DNA from: Palsa-89 sp963824345 | Lineage (GTDB): Bacteria; Acidobacteriota; Terriglobia; Bryobacterales; Bryobacteraceae | Reading direction: 5' to 3' | Assembly (NCBI GenBank): GCA_963824345.1 | Contig: CAWGOZ010000016.1 | Coordinates: 310,001-374,000, forward strand | DNA: 64,000 nucleotides | Part shown: positions 43,399-51,012 of the stretch, in pieces | Numbering within the stretch: the first letter of the stretch is position 1 | Layout of the letters: each line of letters opens with the position of its first letter | Made by a program: the position numbers and the translations under genes | The notes under the pieces: generated by a model | The model's database searches: none | Seen by the model: the letters and a program-made list of their open reading frames with translations, nothing else | What the model was told of the DNA's origin: nothing

Positions 43399-44495
43399 TC
43401 GCCGGAGGCGCGCTGCGGCTCGTTGTACGGGAAATAAGACGCGAGCGCGTCGCGCAAACTGCCCCAGCGCGTTCGGAGCACGGAAATCCCGATCATAAGC
43501 AGGATCACGATCACCGCCGCCATGCCGCACTGCAGGTTGCTCAGCGATTCCTTCCACGAGCCGAACCAGCGGCCGTACACCAATTCGATGTGCACCCAAT
43601 ACACCAGCAGCGATGTGGTGCCGAGCTGCCGTACCCAGCTCCAGGAGGCGGCCAGAGGAAACGCCGTCCAGAGGTACGCAAAGCCGATCACCAGCAGTAC
43701 GACGCCCAGTTTGATCACGATCAGGCCCGGGCTGTCCAGCCAAAATTCGGATTTCGCATACACCGAGTACGGCAGGTTGGAGAAATACTCGCCACCGGCG
43801 ATCAGGCCAAAGCCGAGCAAGCCTCCCCACTGCATCACGCGATTCATTTGATCGTGCTGGACCAGGCGCAGCACGCTTCCGATGCTCAGTCCGAAAGCGA
43901 TAAACGATGCCCAGGGGAAGAAGGCGAAGTATTGATAGCTGGGAACGAAGTACGCCGAAACACCGGGTGGAAGCCAGCGCCAGTCGATCGCCGAGATCAG
44001 CGGCGAGAGCACCGCAATGGCGACACCCAATCCAGCGCTCAAGCGCACGCGCTGGGCGGTGGTGAAGATGGCCATCACTGACATCAGGCCGATCGCGAAT
44101 CCCATGCAATTCAGAATGTCGACCTTGAATAAATCGGTCCACGGACTCTGGCCAAAGGCGAACAGCCAAAGCTGGAGACGGAACAGAAAAGCCAGCAGGA
44201 ACAGATAGCCTGCGCGCCCGAGCGCCGCTTTCCACCGGCCCAGGACCGGGAGGCCTTGGCGTTCGCGGCGGTCCATCAGAAAAGCCAGCGTGATTCCGGT
44301 GAGAACCAGGAAAATCGCCGGACCGATGCCGCCGAAAAACTGCGAGAGCATGAACGGTCCTTCGGGCCGCAGATCCATTCGATTGAACGAGTGAAATACG
44401 TGGCCCTGCAGCATGACCACGACCGCCGCGCCGCGCGCCCAATCCAAAAAGGTCAGCCGCTCGAATCCGTCGCGAGTAGAAGCCGGTAGCGTCAT
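43395..44495 (-). CDS. Membrane acyltransferase, DUF1624-like
   Basis: 366 aa with about ten hydrophobic segments. The N-terminal LTFLDWARGAAVVVMLQGHVF resembles DUF1624/heparan-glucosaminide N-acetyltransferase-type proteins, with the His of the first helix kept. It may acetylate or otherwise acylate a surface sugar. It lies on the opposite strand to the MBOAT operon, with 4-nt convergent overlap, and starts within the 4-nt overlap of the LolA-like gene stop. ATG 44495 was chosen; an upstream in-frame start at 44591 would be inside lolA. Confidence 0.7.
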   Translation of the reverse strand: MTLPASTRDGFERLTFLDWARGAAVVVMLQGHVFHSFNRMDLRPEGPFMLSQFFGGIGPAIFLVLTGITLAFLMDRRERQGLPVLGRWKAALGRAGYLFLLAFLFRLQLWLFAFGQSPWTDLFKVDILNCMGFAIGLMSVMAIFTTAQRVRLSAGLGVAIAVLSPLISAIDWRWLPPGVSAYFVPSYQYFAFFPWASFIAFGLSIGSVLRLVQHDQMNRVMQWGGLLGFGLIAGGEYFSNLPYSVYAKSEFWLDSPGLIVIKLGVVLLVIGFAYLWTAFPLAASWSWVRQLGTTSLLVYWVHIELVYGRWFGSWKESLSNLQCGMAAVIVILLMIGISVLRTRWGSLRDALASYFPYNEPQRASGD

Positions 44496-45163
44496 TTTCC
44501 TGGGTGCTCGATTTTTACGCCTGGTGGAGGCTTGAGTTGCAATGCGTCCGCGGCGAGCGGCGGATTGATTTTCAGATCGCTGTAAGTCCACAGGATATAG
44601 TCGCCTGACGGCTCCGTAATTTTCTCGCGCAGGGGATACGGATCACCTTGCTCGGGGATCCATAACTCCACCTTTACGAAGTAATGTTTCACCTCGGGGC
44701 TTTTGGGTGTGAGCTGAAGGTGCTGCGGCCCCAGGATCGTCACGTCATAGTTGGCAGCAATTTCAGTGCCGGAAGTGCCGAAGCCGATCATCAGGAATTT
44801 GTCCAGTTGCGGGCCGTGCTTATCCAAGTCGTACTCCTGCAAGGTATTCATCTTGGGAAAATATTCCTGGACGCGCCGTTTTTCAATCGTGATGATCTTG
44901 GGGTCGGGCGCGGTAAAATCGACGCGCCCCTGCATTTCGCCCGGCTGCACCTTTTTCATTATCAGGGCGCCGGTTTCTTTCGTGTCCTCGTTGAGAACAT
45001 CGACGTGCGTGACGTGTGTAACCTGCGCGGTCATCGCTTTGAAGTCGGCGGCAGCCTTGTCCATGCGCGACAGCACCTGCTGCAAGCTGTTGTCCGCCGC
45101 AGCCACCGTCGCTGGTCCGGCCAGGGTGAGACACACTAGGAAACCGCGTAAGAGCGTTTGCAT
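44492..45163 (-). CDS. LolA-like outer-membrane lipoprotein carrier
   Basis: 223 aa with a signal peptide (1-22, ending VAAA). The mature part (SLQQVLSRMDKAAADFKAMT, then TGALIMKKVQPGEMQGRVDF and IEKRRVQEYFPKMNTLQEY) has the LolA fold pattern. LolA ferries lipoproteins across the periplasm. Other LolA-like proteins carry surface glycolipids, so the partner is not certain. It overlaps the acyltransferase start by 4 nt and is 28 bp after the small membrane protein gene. ATG 45163 places the signal peptide at the N-terminus. Confidence 0.75.
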   Translation of the reverse strand: MQTLLRGFLVCLTLAGPATVAAADNSLQQVLSRMDKAAADFKAMTAQVTHVTHVDVLNEDTKETGALIMKKVQPGEMQGRVDFTAPDPKIITIEKRRVQEYFPKMNTLQEYDLDKHGPQLDKFLMIGFGTSGTEIAANYDVTILGPQHLQLTPKSPEVKHYFVKVELWIPEQGDPYPLREKITEPSGDYILWTYSDLKINPPLAADALQLKPPPGVKIEHPGK

Positions 45164-45191
45164 CAATGAAGTGATTCCAGAAAGCTTTGAG

Positions 45192-45548
45192 CTAGGGCGT
45201 GGTGAACGCCATGAACCCCTTGATTTCTTGCTCAGAATCGACGATCGGCTCCAAACGGGAGACATGGTATTTCTTCCCGGTTCGCGCCTGAAGCAGGGCG
45301 CCGGCCTGCATGGTCCGGGCCGCTTCCGGGGTGTTCGAAAGCTGCTCGGCATCCATCCAGAAGACGGTTTCGCCGTGCTCGGCCGGCAGCATCACGATGC
45401 TGTTGGCGCGCGGCTGATCGCGAAACCACTCGCGGGGCGTCAAGAAAATGAAGGCCACGATGAGCCCAACCATGACGTCGTATTGCCACCCGGCGCGAGG
45501 ATAATCCCAAAACAGAAAGCGTTTCACTCCGCTCATGGGGCTACTCAT
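45192..45548 (-). CDS. Small membrane protein of unknown function
   Basis: 118 aa. One hydrophobic segment at about 25-40 (VMVGLIVAFIFLTP) is followed by a soluble C-terminal part (ANSIVMLPAEHGETVFW). No family was recognised. The start at 45548 has a second Met four codons later. It is followed by the LolA-like and acyltransferase genes on the same strand, with gaps of 28 nt or an overlap of 4 nt, so one operon is likely. Confidence 0.6.
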   Translation of the reverse strand: MSSPMSGVKRFLFWDYPRAGWQYDVMVGLIVAFIFLTPREWFRDQPRANSIVMLPAEHGETVFWMDAEQLSNTPEAARTMQAGALLQARTGKKYHVSRLEPIVDSEQEIKGFMAFTTP

Positions 45549-45581
45549 GCGACCACCAGTTTATCATGCGGCCGATGCCCG

Positions 45582-46211
45582 CTACTTGTATTTTCTTAAA
45601 ACGGCGAGCACGCGGCCCTGGATCTCGACGGCTTCCGCGTCGACAATGATGGGTTGCATCGCGGCATTGGCGGGCTGCAAGCGGATGCGCCCGGCGGGTT
45701 CATGATACAAGCGCTTGAGCGTAGCTTCGCGCCCATCCACCAGCGCCACCACGATCTCGCCATCCTGCGCTTGCGAGGTCCGCTCCACCAGAACATAATC
45801 GCCGCTCAAGATGTGATCCTCGATCATGGATTCGCCGCTGACTTGTAGCGCGAAAGTATCGCCTCGGCCCGCGAAATCGGCGAACTGCAAAGTGTCGTGT
45901 CCCTGGATGGCTTCGACAGGCGAGCCCGCGGCGATTCTGCCGGCCAGGGGAATCTCGCCGGATCTACCGTTGGCGCGGCTCTTGCGCCGTTCCTGAACGT
46001 ATTTCGGCGCGACCTCGATGGAACGGCTTTGGTTGAACAGGCGGCGCAGATAATTGCGCGACTCGAGCGCTTGGATGTGCTTATGCACGGTTGCGAGCGA
46101 CGCCAGGTTCAGACCGTGGGCGAGTTCCTCGTAGCTGGGGCTGTAGCCGTTTTCTTGGACGAAGTCCGCGATGAAGTCCAGAACCTCTTTCTGCCGCTTG
46201 GTGAGAGCCAT
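45582..46211 (-). CDS. lexA: LexA repressor
   Basis: 209 aa from ATG 46211. The N-terminal winged helix has LTKRQKEVLDFIADFVQENG and SYEELAHGLNLASLATVHKH. The autocleavage site is Ala95-Gly96 (RIAAGSPVEA), and the Ser/Lys dyad is S128 (VSGESMIEDH) and K166 (REATLKRLY). It is the SOS master repressor, cleaved upon RecA activation. No operator resembling the gammaproteobacterial or Bacillus box was recognised in the 85 bp upstream. It is divergent from the tRNA gene. Confidence 0.93.
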   Translation of the reverse strand: MALTKRQKEVLDFIADFVQENGYSPSYEELAHGLNLASLATVHKHIQALESRNYLRRLFNQSRSIEVAPKYVQERRKSRANGRSGEIPLAGRIAAGSPVEAIQGHDTLQFADFAGRGDTFALQVSGESMIEDHILSGDYVLVERTSQAQDGEIVVALVDGREATLKRLYHEPAGRIRLQPANAAMQPIIVDAEAVEIQGRVLAVLRKYK

Positions 46212-46296
46212 GCATTCATTTTGAGGCGAACAAAAGGAGAAGTCAAGAAGAAGCGGGCGGCCCAAAGGAGTAAAATGGTTTCGCAGGCAAAAAAGT

Positions 46297-46372
46297 GGGC
46301 GGCTAGCTCAGCTGGGAGAGCGCTGCGTTCGCAATGCAGAGGTCGGGGGTTCGATCCCCCCGCCGTCCACCA
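46297..46372 (+). tRNA. tRNA-Ala (anticodon CGC)
   Basis: A 76-nt cloverleaf with encoded CCA. The 5' GGGCGGC pairs with 3' GCCGTCC (one G-T), followed by A-CCA. D-arm CTAGCTCAGCTGGGAGAG, anticodon loop TTCGCAA (CGC at 34-36, reading GCG), and T-arm GGGGG-TTCGATC-CCCCC are all canonical. Confidence 0.95.
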
Positions 46373-46429
46373 AACCTCCTCGTTTTCTCTCGAATCTCCC
46401 AATCGCGCCCTGTGGTAACTTGAATCTCT

Positions 46430-47002
46430 ATGGTTTTGTCCGATGTGGACATCCGAAACTATTTGGCGCAGGGGAAGATAAAGATTTCTCCCCAGCTTCC
46501 GGCGGAACAGTTTGGTAGTTGCTCGGTGGATTTCCGCCTGGGCACCGAGTTCAATGTCTTCGAGCACAGCCGCTACGCCTTCATCGATCTGCGCGAGAGC
46601 AAGGGCATCGAAGGCATCATGCGGAGCGTGGAGGTGCCGGCGGGCGAGCCGTTCATCCTGCAGCCGCGCGAGTTCGTGCTGGCCATCACCGAAGAGACGC
46701 TGGAGCTGGCTGACGACGTGCTGGGACGCCTGGAAGGCCGGTCCAGCCTGGGGCGCATCGGCATCATCGTGCATGGCACCGCGGGTCTTTTCGATCCCGG
46801 CTGGGCGGGCAAAGCGACGCTCGAGTTGAGCAACCTGGGCCGCATGCCGGTGGCGCTATACCCGGGCATGCGCATCTGCTCGTTCACCTTCGAGCAATTG
46901 TCGACGCCATCGTCGATGCCTTATCGCAAGAAGGCCGGCAGCAAGTACGCCGGACAGACGCGTCCGCTCGCCAGCCGGCTGGCGGGCGAGTTCAAAGGTT
47001 GA
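46430..47002 (+). CDS. dcd: dCTP deaminase
   Basis: 190 aa. Motifs: MVLSDVDIRNYL, GSCSVDFRLGTEF, EEFVLAITEE-type core (REFVLAITEE), GRLEGRSSLGRIG (catalytic Glu and substrate loop) and HGTAGLFDPGWAGK. It deaminates dCTP to dUTP (or dUMP in bifunctional forms) as a source of dTMP. It overlaps thyX by 1 nt, which joins it to the dTMP pathway. No separate dut is seen in the window. Confidence 0.92.
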   Translation: MVLSDVDIRNYLAQGKIKISPQLPAEQFGSCSVDFRLGTEFNVFEHSRYAFIDLRESKGIEGIMRSVEVPAGEPFILQPREFVLAITEETLELADDVLGRLEGRSSLGRIGIIVHGTAGLFDPGWAGKATLELSNLGRMPVALYPGMRICSFTFEQLSTPSSMPYRKKAGSKYAGQTRPLASRLAGEFKG

Positions 47003-48441
47003 TGAAAAGTTCCACGCCCCGGCGCGTAATCACGCTGTCGCCACTGCCGCCGGAGAAATGCGCCTTTGCGCTGGCGCGCTACAGCCGCTCGCCCGATTCG
47101 ATCCGCGACTCCCTCGACTGGGTGCGCACGCACGATTCGGCCAAGTTTCTGGAGAGCTTCTATTTCCAATATGGGCACGCCTCCATCGCGGACCTGGGGC
47201 ACGTCGTGTTGTGCTTTGAAGGCATCTCGGAGCTGGCCGCCACCGAGATCGAAGACGAACAGCTGTGGGACGGGCAGGCGCGCTCGTCGCGCTACCAGGA
47301 TTTTTCAAAATCGGGATTCGTGACCCCGCCGGAATTCGATGCCGCGCAGGCGGCCGCGTATCAAGAGGCGGCGGCGGGGCTGCTCGCCGGATACAACCAG
47401 GTCCACGCCCAAATGTCGGACTATCTCGCGGGAAAATTGCCGCGGCCGGAAACCATGAAACCGGAAGTGTACCAGCGCAACATCAAGGCCCGGGCTTTCG
47501 ACATCGCTCGCTATCTGTTGTGCCTGGGCATTCCGACCGGAGTGGGACAAGTAACCAGCATTCGCACGCTGGAAAGACAAGTGCGGCGGCTGAAGGCATC
47601 CGATTACGGAGAACTGCGGAGCCTGGCGGCGGAAATCGCGGAAGCCTGCGCCGAGCAACCGTGCTTGCGATGGAATGAGGGAGGCGCGGACGAAGCGGTT
47701 GCGCCGACGCTGGCGCGGCATCTCGAGGCCGATGAGCACTCACAACGGAGCCGCGAAGATCTGCGCCAGTGGGCAGCGCAGAACCTCTCCGTGTCGGGGA
47801 CCGGGTCGCCTGCAGAAAACGTCGATTTGATCAAGCCAGGTGATACGTTGGCCGATATCGTGGCGACATTGTTGTATCCGGTGACCGATCGGCCCTATCG
47901 GGAGCTGTATGAAACGGTCGTTTCGTGGACTGGGGCCCGCAGGAATGAAGTGCTGGACGTCGCCTTGCGATCGCGCAGCCGGCGCGACGATTTGTTGCGG
48001 AATTTCCGTGCCGCGCCATATGTGTACGACATCGTCATGGATATCGGCGCGTATCGCGATCTTCACCGGCACCGCCGTTGCCAGCAGTTCCGGCAGAGCT
48101 ACTCCGCGCACCTGGGCTTTGAGACGCCGGAAGCGATTCGAGAGTCCGGACTAAGCGCAACCTACGAGGCGCTGATCGATCAAGCCCGGAATGTTTTTGC
48201 TGCGCTGCCCCAACCGGCGGCCGAGTATCTGCTTCCGTTCGCGGCGCGTTCGCGATTCCTCTTCAAAATGGATTTTGCCGAAGCCGAATACATCGCCCGG
48301 TTACGGTCCGGCGTGAAGGGGCACTTCAGCTATCGCAAAATCGCCTGGGAAATGAAGCAGAAGATGAGTGCGCTCGAACCCGAACTGGGGCGGCTCATCG
48401 AAGCCACTCCTCCTTGGGAAGAAGACCCGCTCCAACGGTAA
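47002..48441 (+). CDS. thyX: Flavin-dependent thymidylate synthase, two fused ThyX-like domains
   Basis: 479 aa, about twice the usual ThyX length. The first half (about 15-230) has YGHASIADLGHVVLCFEGIS and RSSRYQDFSK but lacks RHRxxxxxxxS; that place reads TEIEDEQLWDGQ. The second half (about 240-479) keeps it: R356-H357-R358 with S366 in RHRRCQQFRQSYS. The N-terminal domain may therefore be a structural or inactive partner. It methylates dUMP using FAD, NADPH and methylene-THF. ATG 47002 overlaps the dcd stop (TGATG); a TTG at 46999 is less likely. Confidence 0.88.
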   Translation: MKSSTPRRVITLSPLPPEKCAFALARYSRSPDSIRDSLDWVRTHDSAKFLESFYFQYGHASIADLGHVVLCFEGISELAATEIEDEQLWDGQARSSRYQDFSKSGFVTPPEFDAAQAAAYQEAAAGLLAGYNQVHAQMSDYLAGKLPRPETMKPEVYQRNIKARAFDIARYLLCLGIPTGVGQVTSIRTLERQVRRLKASDYGELRSLAAEIAEACAEQPCLRWNEGGADEAVAPTLARHLEADEHSQRSREDLRQWAAQNLSVSGTGSPAENVDLIKPGDTLADIVATLLYPVTDRPYRELYETVVSWTGARRNEVLDVALRSRSRRDDLLRNFRAAPYVYDIVMDIGAYRDLHRHRRCQQFRQSYSAHLGFETPEAIRESGLSATYEALIDQARNVFAALPQPAAEYLLPFAARSRFLFKMDFAEAEYIARLRSGVKGHFSYRKIAWEMKQKMSALEPELGRLIEATPPWEEDPLQR

Positions 48442-48569
48442 CCGAATGTTAAAGGCTGAGTCGAAACTTGGTCAGGGGGCGGCTACCGCTCGTCACTCGC
48501 GGTAAAAGTTTCCAGGTTACAGAAGCGCGGATTCCGAGCGATCTCGCTGAATTGAAACGATTTCAGTAT

Positions 48570-48586
48570 TTGGCACGCAAGCTGCG
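48570..48586 (+). promoter_or_regulatory. Sigma-54-type promoter upstream of the LPKTA-protein operon
   Basis: TTGGCACGCAAGCTGC has GG at 48572-48573 and GC at 48584-48585, separated by 10 bp, and the TGGCAC half is perfect. It lies 46 nt before ATG 48632. A perfect 5-3-5 inverted repeat, TGAAA-CGA-TTTCA, at 48553-48565 is close upstream. A sigma-54 activator gene follows at 50978-52339. Confidence 0.55.
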
Positions 48587-48631
48587 AGAACTTGAAACGT
48601 GCAATTGGCAGATTTCAAATAAGGAGTCAAT

Positions 48632-49315
48632 ATGAAACCTATAATACTCGCAGTGGCATCCATTGGATTGCTCGGAATCGCGTTCGCGCCGAGCGCGCCG
48701 GCGGATGAATGGAACAAGAAAACCGTTCTCACGGTAAGCGACCCGTTCTCGGTTCCTAATATGGTTTTGCCCGCGGGCAAATATGTGATCAAGCTGCTCG
48801 ATTCACCTTCGGACCGGCATATCGTCCAGATTTTCAATGCCGACGAAAGCCACTTGTTCACGACGATTTTGGCAATACCGAACTACCGGCTTCAGCCCAC
48901 GGGCAAAACCGTGTTCACGTTCTGGGAAACGCCCCCCGGGCAGCCAAAGGCGCTAAGAGCGTGGTTCTATCCAGGCGACAATTTCGGCCAGGAGTTCGCG
49001 TATCCGAAGTCTGCTGCGACGCAAATCGCGGCGGTAGCGCATCAAAATGTTCCGACCACCGAGGCCACTGAGGCCGCGGATCTGCCGAAGGCGGAAGTGA
49101 CGCAGACTCAGCCCGAGAGACAGCAGCCACAGGAAGTTGCGCAGAATACGCCGCCTCCGCAGCCGGAAGCCGCACCCACTCCAGAACCGGCTCCGACTCC
49201 TTCGCCTGCTCCCCAGGAGCTGCCCAAGACGGCCAGTCCCTTGGCGTTAATTGGTTTGCTTGGCGCACTCTCGCTGAGTCTGTTCGCTCTGGTCCGGGCG
49301 TTTCGGTTGTCGTAA
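48632..49315 (+). CDS. Exported protein with LPKTA sorting-type C-terminus
   Basis: 227 aa with a signal peptide (1-26, ending APAD). The folded part (about 27-120) is uncharacterised beta-rich. A Pro/Gln/Glu-rich stalk follows (about 150-195). At 197-201 is LPKTA, then a hydrophobic stretch and a short basic tail (LVRAFRLS). This is the tripartite sorting signal of sortase substrates. A class D sortase gene lies two genes downstream. AAGGAG sits 6 nt before ATG 48632. Confidence 0.8.
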   Translation: MKPIILAVASIGLLGIAFAPSAPADEWNKKTVLTVSDPFSVPNMVLPAGKYVIKLLDSPSDRHIVQIFNADESHLFTTILAIPNYRLQPTGKTVFTFWETPPGQPKALRAWFYPGDNFGQEFAYPKSAATQIAAVAHQNVPTTEATEAADLPKAEVTQTQPERQQPQEVAQNTPPPQPEAAPTPEPAPTPSPAPQELPKTASPLALIGLLGALSLSLFALVRAFRLS

Positions 49316-49333
49316 CATAACCTCGGGGACCGA

Positions 49334-50284
49334 ATGACCCGCAGCCGCGAAGTGGTTTGGCCGGTGAGCTTGCTAGTTCTCGCGAGCGTGCTGGGTTGGG
49401 GTCAGCCGAAGGGCCCAACCAGCGCGCAAGCAGAAGAACCACGCGATTTCACTATCCGGACCACGTCGCGGCTGGTGCTTTTGGATGTCAGCGTGAAGGA
49501 CGCATCCGGAGGGTTCGTATCCGGACTTTCCAAGGACGACTTCAGGATCTACGAAAACGGCAAGCCGGTGGACATCACACAGTTCGCTAACGCCGACATT
49601 CCAGTGACGGTGGGGATCGCGGTGGATGAAAGCGGCAGCATGGGGCCGAAGCGCGCGGAAGTGATCACGGCAGCGCTGGTGTTTAACCAGGCCAGCAACC
49701 CCATGGACGAGATGTTCATCATCAACTTTAATGAGAGAGCCCGGCGTGGCTTGCCGGACGACGTGCTTTTTTCAGACAAAGTGCAGGAGCTGAGGGCCGC
49801 GCTGTGGCAGGGCAAGCCGGAGGGGCGCACGGCGCTCTATGACGCAATGATGATGTCGCTCAATCAGCTCCAGTTTGGACGGCGCGATAAGAAGACGCTG
49901 GTGGTCATCAGCGACGGCGGGGACAATCACAGCCAGCACACGCTGGAAGATGTGACGAGCGAGGTGCTGATGTCGGCGGCTACCATTTATACGATCGGCC
50001 TCTATGACGAGGACGATCCGGAGAGCAACGAGGGCGTGTTGAAAAAGCTGGCGCAGGTCAGCGGCGGCGTGTTCTACCACCCCCTGAAGCTGAGCGAGAT
50101 CGTACCTATTTGCCAGCAGATCGCGAAGGACATTCGAACCCGTTATACCATCGGGTATGTGCCGTCGGCGCAAGGCAAGGCCGAGCGGCATATCAAGGTA
50201 GTGGCTTCGTCGCCGGATCATGCCAAGCTGTTGGTGCGAACACGGACCAAGTACGTGTTTTCGCCCGACCAGGCGCCCCAATGA
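49334..50284 (+). CDS. VWA-domain protein
   Basis: 316 aa with a signal peptide (1-24). The N-terminal strand set (FTIRTTSRLVLLDVSV, GLSKDDFRIYENGKP) is followed by a VWA domain with MIDAS DESGSM (D98, S100, S102) and DGGDNHSQHT, as in VWFA-related acidobacterial proteins. It ends near TRYTIGYVPS. It is probably a periplasmic or surface metal-ion-dependent adhesion or binding module. Its stop overlaps the sortase start by 4 nt (ATGA). Confidence 0.82.
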   Translation: MTRSREVVWPVSLLVLASVLGWGQPKGPTSAQAEEPRDFTIRTTSRLVLLDVSVKDASGGFVSGLSKDDFRIYENGKPVDITQFANADIPVTVGIAVDESGSMGPKRAEVITAALVFNQASNPMDEMFIINFNERARRGLPDDVLFSDKVQELRAALWQGKPEGRTALYDAMMMSLNQLQFGRRDKKTLVVISDGGDNHSQHTLEDVTSEVLMSAATIYTIGLYDEDDPESNEGVLKKLAQVSGGVFYHPLKLSEIVPICQQIAKDIRTRYTIGYVPSAQGKAERHIKVVASSPDHAKLLVRTRTKYVFSPDQAPQ

Positions 50285-51012
50285 CGGTGCGGTTGATTCG
50301 GGGGGAAACGCGCGTCCTGTTGGCGGCCGAGTGGATCTTCCTCCTGATGGGCCTTGCGGCGCTCGACTTTTTCGTGTGGAGCAACACCAGCAGCGTGTTA
50401 TATCAAGCCTACCAAGATTGGGCGTTCGACCAGAGCTTGCGGGGATTGACCCCCAGCGCCGGCGGCTTCCTGAGTGCCGAGATGCGCTGGTTATGGGCCG
50501 GGCGGAGCGAGAGTGCGCCTCAAGCGGAATCGGCCCCGACCTCGCTTCCAGTGCCCAGTGAACCGCTGAGCGAGGCTGCCCCCGCGATGCGGTCGGTGAT
50601 AGGCCGGCTCGAGATTCCGAGGCTGAACTTGTCCGTCATGGTGCGGGAAGGCGCCGATGAGGGCACCTTGAGCCGGGCGGTCGGACATATTCCAGGCACC
50701 GCGCTCCCCGGCAAAATCGGGAACGTGGGATTGGCGGGGCACCGCGACACGTTTTTCCGCGCACTTCGGAATATTCGAGAGGACGACGCCATCGAATTCG
50801 AAACCGTCCACGGCGCCTACCGCTATGTCGTCACCTCCACCAAGATTGTCACTCCACGCGATGTCAGCGTGCTCGCGGCTTCCGGCGGCGAGAACTTGAC
50901 GCTGGTGACTTGCTATCCGTTCTACTACGTCGGCTCGGCTCCGAAGCGCTTCATCGTGCGCGCAGCGCAGGTAGCCACTATCCCGCTGCGCCAACAGCAA
51001 CCAGGCTCTTGA
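50281..51012 (+). CDS. Class D sortase
   Basis: 243 aa. One N-terminal membrane segment (about 13-33), a linker (75-100), and the sortase barrel. The catalytic triad is His154 (GLAGHRDTFF), Cys211 (TLVTCYPFYYV) and Arg223 (APKRFIVRA). The lack of a C-terminal anchor and the VTCYPF motif fit class D. It cleaves LPxTA-type signals and joins substrates to an amino acceptor. It overlaps the VWA gene by 4 nt, and its 3' end overlaps the convergent sigma-54 activator by 35 nt. Confidence 0.88.
   Translation: MTVRLIRGETRVLLAAEWIFLLMGLAALDFFVWSNTSSVLYQAYQDWAFDQSLRGLTPSAGGFLSAEMRWLWAGRSESAPQAESAPTSLPVPSEPLSEAAPAMRSVIGRLEIPRLNLSVMVREGADEGTLSRAVGHIPGTALPGKIGNVGLAGHRDTFFRALRNIREDDAIEFETVHGAYRYVVTSTKIVTPRDVSVLAASGGENLTLVTCYPFYYVGSAPKRFIVRAAQVATIPLRQQQPGS

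Noticed and set aside
46212..46296. SOS box upstream of lexA
   Set aside because: No palindrome like CTGT-N8-ACAG, GAAC-N4-GTTC or similar was found; the operator of this lineage cannot be read by eye.
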